Shown in pieces: positions 36,901-47,040 of a DNA stretch of 64,000 bases (within the stretch, counting starts at the first letter, position 1; every line of letters begins with the position of its first letter). The DNA is from Roseiarcus sp963759955. GTDB lineage: Bacteria; Pseudomonadota; Alphaproteobacteria; Rhizobiales; Beijerinckiaceae. The position numbers and the translations under genes were made by a program. The notes beneath the pieces were generated by a model. That model did no database searches and had not been told where the DNA came from. It saw nothing but the letters and a program-made list of their open reading frames with translations. The stretch is from the NCBI GenBank assembly GCA_963759955.1, contig CAVXCA010000038.1, positions 38,453-102,452 on the forward strand. Reading direction: 5' to 3'.

Positions 36901-39228
36901 TCGACATCGCGATCAACGCGCCGGACAAGACCCGGCCGCGCCAGACGCTGACCCTGCCGATCAAGATCGGCGGCCTCGCGCCCGGCGAACAGGCCGAGGT
37001 CACGGTCGCCGCGGTCGACGTCGGCATCCTCAATCTGACGGGGTACAAGACGCCGGACCCGCGCGGCTATTTCTTCGGCCAGCGTAAGCTCGCGGTCGAT
37101 ATCCGCGATCTCTACGGGTTGCTGATCGACGGCATGGACGGCGTCGCCGGCGCCCTGCAAACCGGCGGCGACAACAGCGGCAATCTGGAAGGCAATCTGC
37201 CGACCCAACCGCCGCTCGCGCTGTTCTCCGGCGTCGTCAAGGTCGGCGCCGACGGCGCGGCGAACGTCAGCTTCGACATTCCCGCCTTCAACGGCTCGGT
37301 CCGGGTGATGGCGGTCGCGTGGTCGAAGACCAAGGTCGGCTCGGCCGAGGCGACCGTGATCGTGCGCGATCCCGTCGTCGTCACCGCGACGCTGCCGCGA
37401 TTCCTCGATCTCGGCGACCGCTCGCAGATGCACGTCGACATCGACAACGTCGAGGGCGAAACCGGCGATTACCGCCTCGATCTCGACATTCACGGACCGC
37501 TGACGGCCGCAGCCGACGATCTGACCCGGACGGTCACGCTCGCCGCGCATCAGCGCGCTTCGGTGACGATGCCGATCGCCGCCGCCGGCGTCGGAACCGC
37601 GACGCTCGACCTCAAGATCGTCGGCCCCGGCATGACCGCAACCCAGCGACTTCCCGCTCGGCGTCGCGGCGGGCGCTCCCGACATCTATCGTCGCGCGAT
37701 CCATCCCCTGCCGCCCGGAGCCAGCGCGACGGTTTCCGACGATCTCATCGCCGACTTCGTTCCCAGCACCGGATCGATCTCCGTCGCGGCTTCGCCGTTC
37801 GGCGCGCTCGACGCCCCGGCGGTCCTGCAGGCGCTCGAACGCTATCCCTACGGCTGCTCCGAGCAGACGGTCAGCATCGCCATGCCGCTGCTCTACGTGA
37901 ACCAACTCGCCGCGCTCGAGCATCTCGCGATCGACCCCGATCTCGACGGCCGCATCAAGAACGCGATCGATCGAGAAATGTCGCGCGAGAGTTCGAACGG
38001 CGCCTTCGGCCTCTGGGCGGCCGATAGCGACAGCGACGACCTGTGGCTCGACGCTTTCGTCGCCGACTTCCTGACGCGGGCGCGCGAACGCTCGTTCGCC
38101 GTGCCGCAGCAGGGCTTCGACCTGGCGCTCGACCATTTGCGCAACGAGGTGGTCAACGCGGCCGATCCCGGTGAAGGCGCAGGCGAACCGCTCGCCTACG
38201 CGCTCTACGTGCTCGCCCGCAACGGACGCCCTGTCATCGGCGATTTGCGTTATCTCGCCGACGCCAAGCTCGCGGTGTTCCGGACGCCGCTGGCGCAGGC
38301 CCAGCTCGCCGCCGGGCTCGCCATGCTCGGCGACCGCGCGCGCGCCGGCAGGGTGTTTTCTTCGGCGCTCGACGCGCTCGACGTCGAGCAGGACAATGGG
38401 TTGTCGCGGCCCGATTACGGCTCGACGTTGCGCGACGGCGCGGCGGTTCTCGCGCTCGTCGCCGAGGCCAACCTCACCGCGGGTGAAATCGCCGGCGATC
38501 CGATCCAGCGCGCCGGCGATGCGGTCGACCGCGCTCGCGCCGGGCGCGATTACACCAGCACGCAGGAGAACAACTGGATGGCGCTCGCCGCCGAGGCGCT
38601 CGCCGAACATCAAAAACTGAGCCAGTTCACCGTCGACGGCCAACCGGTCAAAGGCGCGATCTATCGCAAATGGAGCGGCTACGCGCTCGGACAGAAGCTG
38701 ATCGCCGTCGCCAACGCCGGCGAGACGACCGCGAAGCTCGTCATCACGACTTCGGGCGTGCCGCTCACCCCCGAGCCGGCCGCGTCCGAGGGCTACGCGC
38801 TGGAGCGTACGTTCTACAAGCTCGACGGGACCAAAACCGATCTCAAGAGCATTGCGCAGAACGAGCGCATCGTCGTGGTGCTGAAGATCACCGAAAGCGA
38901 AGCGCACTACGCCAAGCTGTTGGTGGTCGATCGCCTGCCCGCGGGCCTCGAGATCGACAATCCGACGTTGTTCGACAGCGGCTCGATCGACGCCTTCTCT
39001 TGGCTGACGAAGGATATCGACCCCGTGCACGCCGAATATCGCGACGACCGTTTCGTCGCCGCATTCGACCGCGAGCCGGGCCAGTCCGCATTCTTCAGCG
39101 TCGCCTACGTCGTGCGCGCGGTGGCGCCGGGACAATACGTCTATCCGCCGGCGACGGCGGAGGACATGTATCGCCCCGACCGCTTCGGCCGCACCGCGTT
39201 CGGCTCGATCGAGGTGACGGCGAAGTGA
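33972..39228 (+). pseudogene. Bacterial alpha-2-macroglobulin, interrupted by one frameshift
   Basis: Bacterial alpha-2-macroglobulins are large periplasmic thioester proteins that trap invading proteases and work with PBP1C. The frame from 33972 begins with a signal peptide (MLQAIRSFLALALLFAAGAA) and runs with macroglobulin domains (YTERGVYRSGETV, VAAVDVGILNLTGY) to about 37,646. There it shifts by one base, and the protein goes on in the next frame with DFPLGVAAGAPDIYRRA. The thioester motif CSEQ (YPYGCSEQTVS) is in the second part at 37,855. The C-terminal receptor-like domain ends at 39228. Removing one C near 37,647 restores a protein of about 1750 residues. A sequencing error or a recent mutation are both possible. 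It directly precedes pbpC. Confidence 0.88.
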
Positions 39229-39241
39229 GGCCGGCAGGCGT

Positions 39242-39486
39242 GTTCCTTCCCTTCCCCCCTTGCGGGGGAAGGTGGACGCGCAAAGCGCGGCCGCGGACGA
39301 ATGCTACGCATTCGCCTGGGGATGAGGGGTCGCGCCGAAAGGCGCGTCGCTTGTGAGTTCCTGGATGCGCGTTCTCGCTTCAAAAATGCGCCTCGATCGC
39401 GGCGGTCGTGGACGGCGTCCCTCGCGGCGCGACCCCTCGTCCGTCGGCCTTCGGCCCACACCTTCCCCCGCAAGGGGGGAAGGGCG
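39242..39486. repeat. Inverted pair of palindromic repeats, one copy inside the pbpC frame
   Basis: Copies at about 39242-39340 and 39421-39486 face each other. Each has a CCTTCCCCC/GGGGGAAGG hairpin and an outer block reading GATGAGGGGTCGCG or its complement CGCGACCCCTCGTC. They belong to the dispersed family found in other gaps. The right-hand copy is read through in frame near the start of pbpC and encodes PSSVGLRPTPSPARGEG. Confidence 0.8.
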
Positions 39487-41578
39487 GCCGCACGCCCTCG
39501 AACGCCGCGTCTTCGCGTTTCTTGGGGCGCTCGTCTTTGTTCTCGGTCTGGCGCTGCCTGCGGCGTGGCACAGCTATCTCGACAGGCTCGGACCGCTCGA
39601 TCTCGCCTCCTCACGAATCGGCTCGACGATCGTCGTCGATCGCGACGGGCGGCTGTTGCGCGCTTTCACGCTGCCCAACGGGCGCTGGCGCCTTCCCGTC
39701 ACTGACGCCGAAGTCGATCCGCGCTATCTCGCGATGTTGCTCGCCTACGAGGACGGACGTTTCTACGCGCATGGCGGCGTCGACTGGCGCGCGATGGCGC
39801 GCGCCGCCGGCCAGTGGATCGCGCGCGGCCACGTCGTCTCCGGCGGTTCGACCCTGACGATGCAGGTGGCGCGGCTGATCGAGCCGCGCGACGATCGCAC
39901 TTTGAGCGCCAAGGCGCGCCAGATGACGCGCGCCTGGCAGATGGAGCGACGCCTCGCCAAGAGCGGCATCGTCGATCGCTATCTCATGCTGGCGCCCTTC
40001 GGCGGCAACCTCGAAGGCGTGCGCGCGGCTTCGCTGGCCTATTTCGGCAAGGAGCCGCGAAAGCTGACGATCGGCGAGGCGGCGCTGCTCGTCGCGCTGC
40101 CGCAGTCGCCGGAGGCGCGCCGGCCGGAGCGTTTCCCGGACGCGGCGCGCATCGCGCGCGCCCGGGTGCTCGATCGCGTCGCGGCGCGCGGAATCATCTC
40201 GCAAGAGGAAGCCGACGCGGCCAAGAGGGAGCCGATCCCGCAGACCCGCAAGCCCTTCCCGATGCTCGCCGCGCACGCCGCGGAAGAGGCTGTGGCGGCC
40301 GACCCGAGCGCCCATGTCTTGCAGCTTTCGATCGACGCGCGCTTGCAAGCCAAGCTTGAGACTCTCGCCCGCGAATCGGTCGAGCGCCTCGGTTCCAAGC
40401 TCTCCGCGGCAATCGTCGTCGTCGACAACGCCAGCGGCGAGATCAGGGCGCGGATCGGCGCCGCCGATTATCTCGACGCCGCGCGCGACGGCTCCGTCGA
40501 CATGTCGCGCGCGCCGCGCTCGCCGGGCTCGGCGCTGAAGCCGTTCATCTATGCGCTCGCCTTCGAGGACGGTCTCGCCCATCCCGAGACCGTGCTGTTC
40601 GACCGGCCTGCGCGTTACGGCGCCTATGCGCCAAAGAATTTCGACCTCGGCTACCAGGGCACGGTGACGGCGCGCAAAGCGCTGCAAATGTCGCTCAACC
40701 TGCCGGCGATCGAATTGCTCGCCGATGTCGGACCGACGAGTTTTCTCGCCCGGCTGCACGGCGCAGGCGCCGAGATCGTGCTGCCCAAGGACACGCCGGT
40801 CGGCCTGGCGATCGGCATCGGCGGCCTAGGAATCTCGCTGACCGACATCGCGCGGCTCTACGCCGGCCTGGCGCGCGGCGGCGAGGCGCCGGCGCTGATC
40901 GAGCGGCTCGACGGCGCGCCGCCGATCATCGGCCCGAAACGCGTCACCAGTCCCGTCGCCGCCTATTACGTCGAAGACATCTTGCGCGGCGCGCCGCCGC
41001 CCTCGAACGCCTTGAGCGGGCGCATCGCATACAAGACCGGCACGTCCTACGGCTTTCGCGACGCGCTGGCGATCGGCTACGACAAAGGGACGACGATCGC
41101 CGTCTGGGTCGGGCGACCCGACAACGGTCCGACGCCCGGACTGATCGGCCGTGAGGCCGCCGCGCCGATCCTGTTCGACGCCTTCGCGCGGCTCGGTCGC
41201 GACATCGAACTGATCCGCCCGCCCAAGGGTGTGTTGCGCGTCGCCACGAGCGCCGAGCTGCCGCCGCCGCTGCGCCATCTGCGCAAGGATGCGCCCAAGA
41301 CGATGGCCGCGACCGCCGCGCCGCCGCTGAAAATCGCCTTTCCGCCCGACGGCGCGCGCATCGACCTCGGCTTGAAGGACGGCGCGCACAGCGAGACTTT
41401 GGCGCTCAAGGCGCTGGGCGGCGCCCTGCCCCTCACGTGGTTCGTCAACGGCGCGCCGATCGGCCGCCCCGACGAGCGCCGTCAGTCCGCCTGGCGCCCC
41501 GACGGCGCGGGCTTTGCGCGCGTGTCGGTGATCGACGCCAACGGCGCGTCGGACTCGATTCTGGTTCGGCTGGAGTGA
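39353..41578 (+). CDS. pbpC: Penicillin-binding protein 1C
   Basis: This bifunctional peptidoglycan synthase is of the PBP1C class. After a membrane helix at about residues 53-72 comes the GT51 glycosyltransferase with the catalytic Glu in YEDGRFYAHGGVDW. The transpeptidase follows with SALK near residue 392, SLN in MSLNLPAIELL and KTGTSYGFRDA near 560, and the C-terminal PBP_C domain comes last. Starts at GTG 39353, ATG 39365 and ATG 39386 all lie before a repeat-derived stretch. No start codon occurs between that stretch and the helix, so the first 45 or so residues must be encoded by a captured intergenic repeat. It follows the alpha-2-macroglobulin gene, its usual partner. Confidence 0.93.
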   Translation: MSSWMRVLASKMRLDRGGRGRRPSRRDPSSVGLRPTPSPARGEGRPHALERRVFAFLGALVFVLGLALPAAWHSYLDRLGPLDLASSRIGSTIVVDRDGRLLRAFTLPNGRWRLPVTDAEVDPRYLAMLLAYEDGRFYAHGGVDWRAMARAAGQWIARGHVVSGGSTLTMQVARLIEPRDDRTLSAKARQMTRAWQMERRLAKSGIVDRYLMLAPFGGNLEGVRAASLAYFGKEPRKLTIGEAALLVALPQSPEARRPERFPDAARIARARVLDRVAARGIISQEEADAAKREPIPQTRKPFPMLAAHAAEEAVAADPSAHVLQLSIDARLQAKLETLARESVERLGSKLSAAIVVVDNASGEIRARIGAADYLDAARDGSVDMSRAPRSPGSALKPFIYALAFEDGLAHPETVLFDRPARYGAYAPKNFDLGYQGTVTARKALQMSLNLPAIELLADVGPTSFLARLHGAGAEIVLPKDTPVGLAIGIGGLGISLTDIARLYAGLARGGEAPALIERLDGAPPIIGPKRVTSPVAAYYVEDILRGAPPPSNALSGRIAYKTGTSYGFRDALAIGYDKGTTIAVWVGRPDNGPTPGLIGREAAAPILFDAFARLGRDIELIRPPKGVLRVATSAELPPPLRHLRKDAPKTMAATAAPPLKIAFPPDGARIDLGLKDGAHSETLALKALGGALPLTWFVNGAPIGRPDERRQSAWRPDGAGFARVSVIDANGASDSILVRLE

Positions 41579-41603
41579 CGAGGCCTCAAAGCCGGCGCGC
41601 GCG

Positions 41604-43909
41604 TCACGCCGCGTTCAGGCGCCTCTTTTCGTCGACCATTCTGCGCGCTTCCAGTTCCGGCACGGCCGGGCTGAAATAGAAGCCCTGGACCTCGGAGATC
41701 GAGCCGACGCGTTCGATGAAGCCCATTTGCAGGTCGGTCTCGACGCCCTCCACCAAGACGCTCATGCCGAGTTTGGCGCACATGTGCGCGACGCTTTCGA
41801 TGAGGATCGAGGCGCGTTCCTGCAGACCCAGACCGATGGTGAACGAGCGGTCGATCTTGATGCGATCGAGCGGGAAAGCCAGGACATAGCTCAAGCTCGA
41901 ATATCCGGTGCCGAAATCGTCGAGCGAGATGCGGACGCCTAGCTTGCGCAGCGAGTTCGAGCGTGGCCCGCGTCGAGCCGCGATCGTCGAGCAACGTCGA
42001 CTCGGTGATCTCGAGGTCGAGACGCTCCGGCGGGAGCTTGGCGGCGGAAAGCGCATCGAGAACCGTCTGTTCGACCCGGCCGTTGCGGAATTGGATCGGG
42101 GACAAATTGACGGAGACGGTGATGGCGCCCGGCCAGGATGCGCAAGCCAGGCACGCTCGCCGCAGCACGCTGGCGCCGAATTCCTCCATGAGGCCCAGTT
42201 CCTCGACGATCGGAATGAACTCGCCGGGCGACACCCGCCCGCGCACGGGATGGTTCCATCGCGCCAACGCCTCGAAGCCGGAGATTTCGCCGGTGACCAC
42301 GGAAACGATGGGTTGGTAGTAAACCTCGATCGCGTCGTTCGCCACCGCCGCGCGCAGATCGAGCTCGATGAGACGACGGATTTGAATCTTGGCGTCCATC
42401 GACCTCTCGAAGGCGCGCCAGTTGCCCCGCCCGTCGCCTTTGGCGGCGTAGAGCGCCATGTCGGCGTTCGAAAGGATCGCCTCCGGTGTCAAACCGTCGT
42501 CCGGCGCGCTCGCGCTGCCGATGCTTGCGCCGACGATCACTTCGTAGCCGTCGACGAAGACCGGCCGTCGGATTTCTCGGATGATTTCCTCGGCGAGTTC
42601 CGCCGTCTGCTGCCGATCCTTGACGGGCCGTTGCAGGATAGCGAACTCGTCGCCGCCCCAGCGCGCCACGAGATCGCTCGGCCGGACGATCGCCTGAAGT
42701 CGCATGGCGATGGCGGCGAGCAGTTTGTCGCCGCGCGCGTGACCGAGGCTGTCGTTGACTTGCTTGAAATCGTCGAGGTCGAGAAACAGCACGTTGACCG
42801 AGTTCTTGCGTCGGGCCGCGCGGGCGCAGCATCGCCGAGAGTTCTTCCTCGAAGCAACGGCGATTGGGAAGCTCGGTGACCGGATCGATGCGCGCCATCC
42901 GATCGATGGCGAGCGCCGCGTTGCGCCGTTCCGTCACATCCTGGACGACGACGACGACGCCCTCCCCCATCATGCGATGAACCGTGATTTCGATCGCGCG
43001 CTTGTCGACGGTTTCGAAGGGAACGACGAAGTCGCCTTCGCCGCTGTTGTGGAACAGCGCCTGCCAGATGCGATCGACCTCGGTCCGCGCGACGACCCTG
43101 TTTCGCACCAACTTACGAAGGATCGCTCGCAAATCCGCGCCGACCCGCAGATCCTCTTCGCGCAAGCCGAAGAGGTTGAGGATCTGACGGTTCGCTACGG
43201 TGAGACGGTCGTTGGCGTCGACCATCACCAGTCCATGCGACATGTTGTTGAGCGCCATGTCGAGCCGCTTGGCGAGCATCGCCGATCGGCCCTGCGCCGC
43301 GACCACCGCGAGGAAGTTCGCTCGCAGCCGGTTCGCTGAACCCTTCATGAAGAGAATGAGGGGGATGAACCCAACCGCGATCTCGAAGGGATACCAGCCG
43401 CCCGCTACGATCATCGCGACGCTCAGGGGCACGAAAGCCGCGGTGAGCTGCAGGTTCATGCCGCGGTAAATCGCGAAACTGCGCGTCAACATGCTGAACG
43501 CGAAGGCGATCGTCATCGTCGCGCCGAGAAAGCGCGTAAACCAAAGCTCTGTCACCCAGAACGCGGCGAGCGTCCACAAGGAGAGCGCAGCCAGACTGGA
43601 CACGGCCCCGACCGCGAAGATGAGTTCTCGTTTGCGAGCTATTCCGATATTGGCGCTCGGCAATTTTCGCGCGTGAAGTCCCATGAAGTATAGTCGGATC
43701 GCGCACACAACAAGCTGCACGGCCGACAAATAACACAGAAACAGGCTCCTGGCGGCGACCGCGCCGATCATTTCTGTGATCGTGACCGACAAGCCGGAGA
43801 AGAAAACCGCAGTGGAATCGACCAAAAGGTTGTCGACAAAGCCGATATAGAGTTGCTCCGGCAACTTATCGCCGGGCACGGAAGAAGCGCGTTTTCGTGT
43901 CAGCGTCAT
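41604..43909 (-). pseudogene. Membrane PAS-GGDEF-EAL cyclic-di-GMP protein with two frameshifts
   Basis: Read from 43909, this encodes six or so membrane helices (about residues 30-220), a PAS-like region (LDMALNNMSHGLVMVDANDR), then GGDEF and EAL domains. The frame breaks twice. Near 42,824, in a run of three C on the coding strand, MARIDPVTELPNRRCFEEEL passes to VLFLDLDDFKQVNDSLGH. Near 41,945, ITESTLLDD passes to KLGVRISLDDFGTGYSS. Both breaks need removal of one base. The catalytic motifs WGGDEF and FEALARW are intact, so the restored protein could make and/or break cyclic di-GMP. A GTG at 43942 is a possible longer start. Sequencing error is as likely as decay. Confidence 0.85.
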
Positions 43910-44066
43910 AAAATTACCGAAACGTTCGTGAGAGGCGCCCACTATCCACGCCGCCCATTAAAAAGTCCTTTAATCCATTCTGACATTCTCGCCCTTGCGC
44001 TCATCTGACCGAGCGAGCCAGTGACCAACTGGCGAACTTCATTATACAGTTCCTAAGCGGTGTAGT

Positions 44067-44684
44067 ATGAGCATTTCTGATCTGGCGTCGGAAAACGCGG
44101 GGCGTATCGAGAGCGAGGCGCGCGTTCGCAACGCCGCCATCGGAATTCTGTCCGATCGTGAATTCCAGGCGGCGCGGGCCGCGATGCCTGATTTGGCGGG
44201 CTGTCTCGATTACGACGAGTGGCTCGACAGTCGCGAGGGACTGCAAATCGGTCTGGCGATGGCGGGCGTCGACGCTTCGATCGTTCCCGTCGGCCTGACG
44301 TCGTTCCTGGAATGGGGCCGCCTGACCGGCGCGCGCCTCGACGAACGCGCGCTCGACGCCTTCGCGGCTCTGGCGCTGGCTGTGCGGAACGCGTCCGTGT
44401 CGAAAGTCATGGCCGTCGTCAGCGAACGCGAATTCGCGACCCATTCTCGTGTGGTCGCCGCATTCGCCGCGCGCAGCCGCTATCGCAGTTGGTTGCGGCG
44501 CCGTCAGGCGATGCGCGCGAATATCCAGGCGGTTGGCGGGCGCGTCGAGGCGTTGCCCGTTCGCGTCGGCAGTTTTGTCGATTGGTGCGCGTGCTTGGGT
44601 CAGAATACGTCGGAAGCGATGCTCGACCGCTATGCCCAACTGACCCTGGAGCGCCTCACCTGTTATAATGATCAACAAGTTTGA
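44067..44684 (+). CDS. Unknown protein made of two 90-residue tandem repeats
   Basis: I do not recognise this 205-residue protein. It is an internal duplication with an exact 90-residue offset from residue 29 to 104 against 119 to 194. Aligned anchors are SDREF/SEREF, YDEWLDSR/YRSWLRRR, PVGLTSFLEWGRLTG/PVRVGSFVDWCACLG and LDAFAALAL/LDRYAQLTL. The repeat is mainly helical, without signal peptide or membrane segment, and has conserved aromatic residues (W52/W142, F80/F170, W83/W173). It is transcribed away from the GGDEF-EAL gene and towards the FeeM-like gene 141 bases downstream. A protein-interaction or regulator role is conceivable but nothing in the sequence proves it. Confidence 0.75.
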   Translation: MSISDLASENAGRIESEARVRNAAIGILSDREFQAARAAMPDLAGCLDYDEWLDSREGLQIGLAMAGVDASIVPVGLTSFLEWGRLTGARLDERALDAFAALALAVRNASVSKVMAVVSEREFATHSRVVAAFAARSRYRSWLRRRQAMRANIQAVGGRVEALPVRVGSFVDWCACLGQNTSEAMLDRYAQLTLERLTCYNDQQV

Positions 44685-44825
44685 AATTGTGCAAGATCGG
44701 GACAGGCGCCGCTTGGTCTCTTGCGATTAACCAAGTTATTCGACGATCGGTCAAAATCGCTTTACACTCGTTAGGCATTTGTTAACCTTGCTCGCCGATC
44801 CCCAGGCGAGTGAGGTTTTCGATGG

Positions 44826-45569
44826 ATGCGCGGATTGACAGCACCCCTTCTCGATTTTCGGATCGGGTCCTGCGATTCCTCGAAAGAGTTCGAGCATCGC
44901 ATCGCAAAATCCGCCGCCGATCGAGAAGCCGCATTTCGGCTGCGTTATCAAGCCTATCTTCGAAATGCGTTGCTGGCGCCGCGCGCCGACGGGCAATTGT
45001 ACGACAAGCGCTACGACGACGCGCCTAACGCTTTGATTACCTTGACGTTCTTCGATGGCGAACTGGCCGGCACGACACGCGTCAACCTCGGCGCCGGCGA
45101 GGACGCGATTCTTCCCTCTCTCGGGGTGTATCCCGACGTGGTCGCGCCTCGTTTGCGCGAAGGTCATTTGCTGATCGAAACGACCCGTCTGGCCGCGCAA
45201 CTCGACTTATCCAGCGCCTATCCGGAATTGGCCTATATCATCATGCGTCCAGGTTACCTGGCCGCGGAGCATTTCGGCGCCGACTTCGCCATCGCCTCGC
45301 CGCGCGCCGAACACATGGCGTTTTATCGCCGCGTGCTTTGCTTCGTCCCGTGGTGCGAGCCTCGCGACTATCCCGGCCTCACCGCGAAGTTCGCGTGCAT
45401 GGGCGCGGATTTCCGCGCTGCGCGAGAACGCATCGAGACGCGCTACCCCTTCTACCGGTCGACAGTGGCCGAGCGGGAGGCTCTGTTCGGGTCGCTCGAC
45501 GAAACGATGGGCGCCCTATGCACCCCCCCACGCGCGCGTTCGAGCTTCGAGGCGTTGGAAAGCGCGTGA
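44826..45569 (+). CDS. FeeM-like N-acyl amino acid synthase / LuxI-fold acyltransferase
   Basis: This 247-residue protein matches the N-acyl amino acid synthase FeeM group, a GNAT-like fold related to LuxI. These enzymes take an acyl chain from acyl-ACP and put it on an amino acid. Visible signatures are FRLRYQAYLR at residues 37-46, LTFFDGELAGTTRVNL and LLIETTRLAAQLD, which correspond to the conserved Arg, Asp and Glu/Arg positions of the family. The middle part YIIMRPGYLAAEHFGADFAIASP forms the acyl pocket region. The product cannot be predicted. An RND efflux pair follows downstream and could export it. Confidence 0.78.
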   Translation: MRGLTAPLLDFRIGSCDSSKEFEHRIAKSAADREAAFRLRYQAYLRNALLAPRADGQLYDKRYDDAPNALITLTFFDGELAGTTRVNLGAGEDAILPSLGVYPDVVAPRLREGHLLIETTRLAAQLDLSSAYPELAYIIMRPGYLAAEHFGADFAIASPRAEHMAFYRRVLCFVPWCEPRDYPGLTAKFACMGADFRAARERIETRYPFYRSTVAEREALFGSLDETMGALCTPPRARSSFEALESA

Positions 45570-45821
45570 CTTCGCAAAGCGGCGCGCGGCGCGATCGGCC
45601 CGGCATCGCCTCCTCGCCGACCGGCGCAACCGTCGGTTTGGCGCGGTCCGCGCTCACAGAGGATTGATCGCGCCGACACGGATATCATTGTTATTTTCTT
45701 TCACCCTATGCAAAACGGACGGCGCCGGCCGAATCCCGCGGCTTGTCCCACGCAAGCCATTGAGCGAAAGACAGCGGCGGGCTTGCCGGGCTGGGTGGGC
45801 GCCAAAAGGGTGAATCGGGCG

Positions 45822-47036
45822 ATGGCATTTCGGAGAATTGCCGGGGCGGCTGTGCTGGTCGTCGCAGCCGCGGTCGGTTATGGCGTTTATACTCAGGATA
45901 ATATTGGTAAATTGTCTCCGGCAGCGGGCGCCGGCGCGCATTGGGCGCACGACCTGCTGCTGGGCGGAGCAAAAGCCCCAACCTCGGCGCAGGCGCCGTC
46001 CGAAGCCAAGGCGCCGACCGCCGTCGTCTCCGTCGCCGCGACCAAACGCGTCGACTACCCCGTTTACATCGACGGCCTTGGGCAGGCGCAGGCCTACAAC
46101 ACCGTGACCGTACGCACGCGCGTGGACGGGCAAATCGAGAAAATCGCCTTCGACGAAGGTCAAATGGTCAAGGCGGGCGATCTCATCGCCCAAATCGACC
46201 CGCGCCCGTACCGCGCCGCGCTCGACCAGGCCAAAGCGAAGCAGGCGCAGGATCAAGCCAACCTCGCCAACGCCAAGCTGGACCTGCAACGTTACGCCAC
46301 GCTCGCCAAACAGAGCTTCGCGACGCAACAGCAACTGGACACGCAGAACGCGCTGGTCACGCAATTGATCGCGCAGATCGCCGCCGACGCCGCCGCCATC
46401 GACGCCACGCAAGTGCAGCTCGACTACACCACGATCAGCGCGCCGATCACCGGGCGCACCGGCTTTCGGCTTGTCGACGAAGGCAATATGGTCGCCGCGG
46501 CGCAGCAAACCGGCATCGTCACGATCGCGCAACTGCAGCCGATCGCGGTCGTCTTCACCGCGCCGGAGGACGACTTGCCTCGCATCAACGCAGCGATGGC
46601 TGCGGGCGCGCCGCAGGTGCAGGTCAGCACCTCCGACGGCGCCAAGCTCTTGGCGACCGGCAAGCTGACGGTGGTCGACAATCAGGTCGACGTCACCACC
46701 GGCACGATCCGGCTGAAGGCCGAATTCGAGAACAAGGACAATGCGCTTTGGCCGGGCCTGGCGGTCGCGACGCGCCTGATGGTCGACGTGGCGAAGGATG
46801 CGCTGGCAGTGCCGGACCGAGCCGTCCAACGCGGCCCGAACGGCCTGTTCGTTTATGTCGTCGATGCTCAAAATCGCGTCGCCGTGCGCCCGGTCGCGGT
46901 TTCGCACGAAGACGCGAACCTCGCTGTGGTCGACAAGGGACTGAGCGACGGCGAGCGGGTCGTCACGGTCGGTCAGTTCGGCCTCGAGCCGGGCGCGCGC
47001 GTCAGCATCGACGCGTCCGCCAACTCCGGGAGCTGA
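45822..47036 (+). CDS. RND efflux periplasmic adaptor (HlyD/MdtA family)
   Basis: This membrane-fusion protein links an inner-membrane RND pump to an outer-membrane channel. It has an N-terminal membrane anchor (IAGAAVLVVAAAVGYGVYT), the lipoyl-type barrel (VTVRTRVDGQIEKIAFDEGQ), a helical hairpin with QAKAKQAQDQANLANAKLDLQ split by QQQLDTQNALV, and the beta-barrel DYTTISAPITGRTGFRLVDEG. The ATG at 45822 was chosen because the anchor begins there, and a start at 45708 is possible. It is followed four bases later by the pump gene, so they form one operon. Confidence 0.93.
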   Translation: MAFRRIAGAAVLVVAAAVGYGVYTQDNIGKLSPAAGAGAHWAHDLLLGGAKAPTSAQAPSEAKAPTAVVSVAATKRVDYPVYIDGLGQAQAYNTVTVRTRVDGQIEKIAFDEGQMVKAGDLIAQIDPRPYRAALDQAKAKQAQDQANLANAKLDLQRYATLAKQSFATQQQLDTQNALVTQLIAQIAADAAAIDATQVQLDYTTISAPITGRTGFRLVDEGNMVAAAQQTGIVTIAQLQPIAVVFTAPEDDLPRINAAMAAGAPQVQVSTSDGAKLLATGKLTVVDNQVDVTTGTIRLKAEFENKDNALWPGLAVATRLMVDVAKDALAVPDRAVQRGPNGLFVYVVDAQNRVAVRPVAVSHEDANLAVVDKGLSDGERVVTVGQFGLEPGARVSIDASANSGS

Positions 47037-47040
47037 CGGC

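Noticed and set aside
33618..37685. 1355-codon minus-strand open frame across alpha-2-macroglobulin
   Set aside because: It is the complement of a well-supported coding frame, a typical result of third-position G/C bias, and shows no motif.
41604..43909. Programmed ribosomal frameshifting in the GGDEF-EAL gene
   Set aside because: Two separate shifts are needed, no slippery heptamer with a downstream structure is evident, and similar single-base breaks occur in unrelated genes of the contig.
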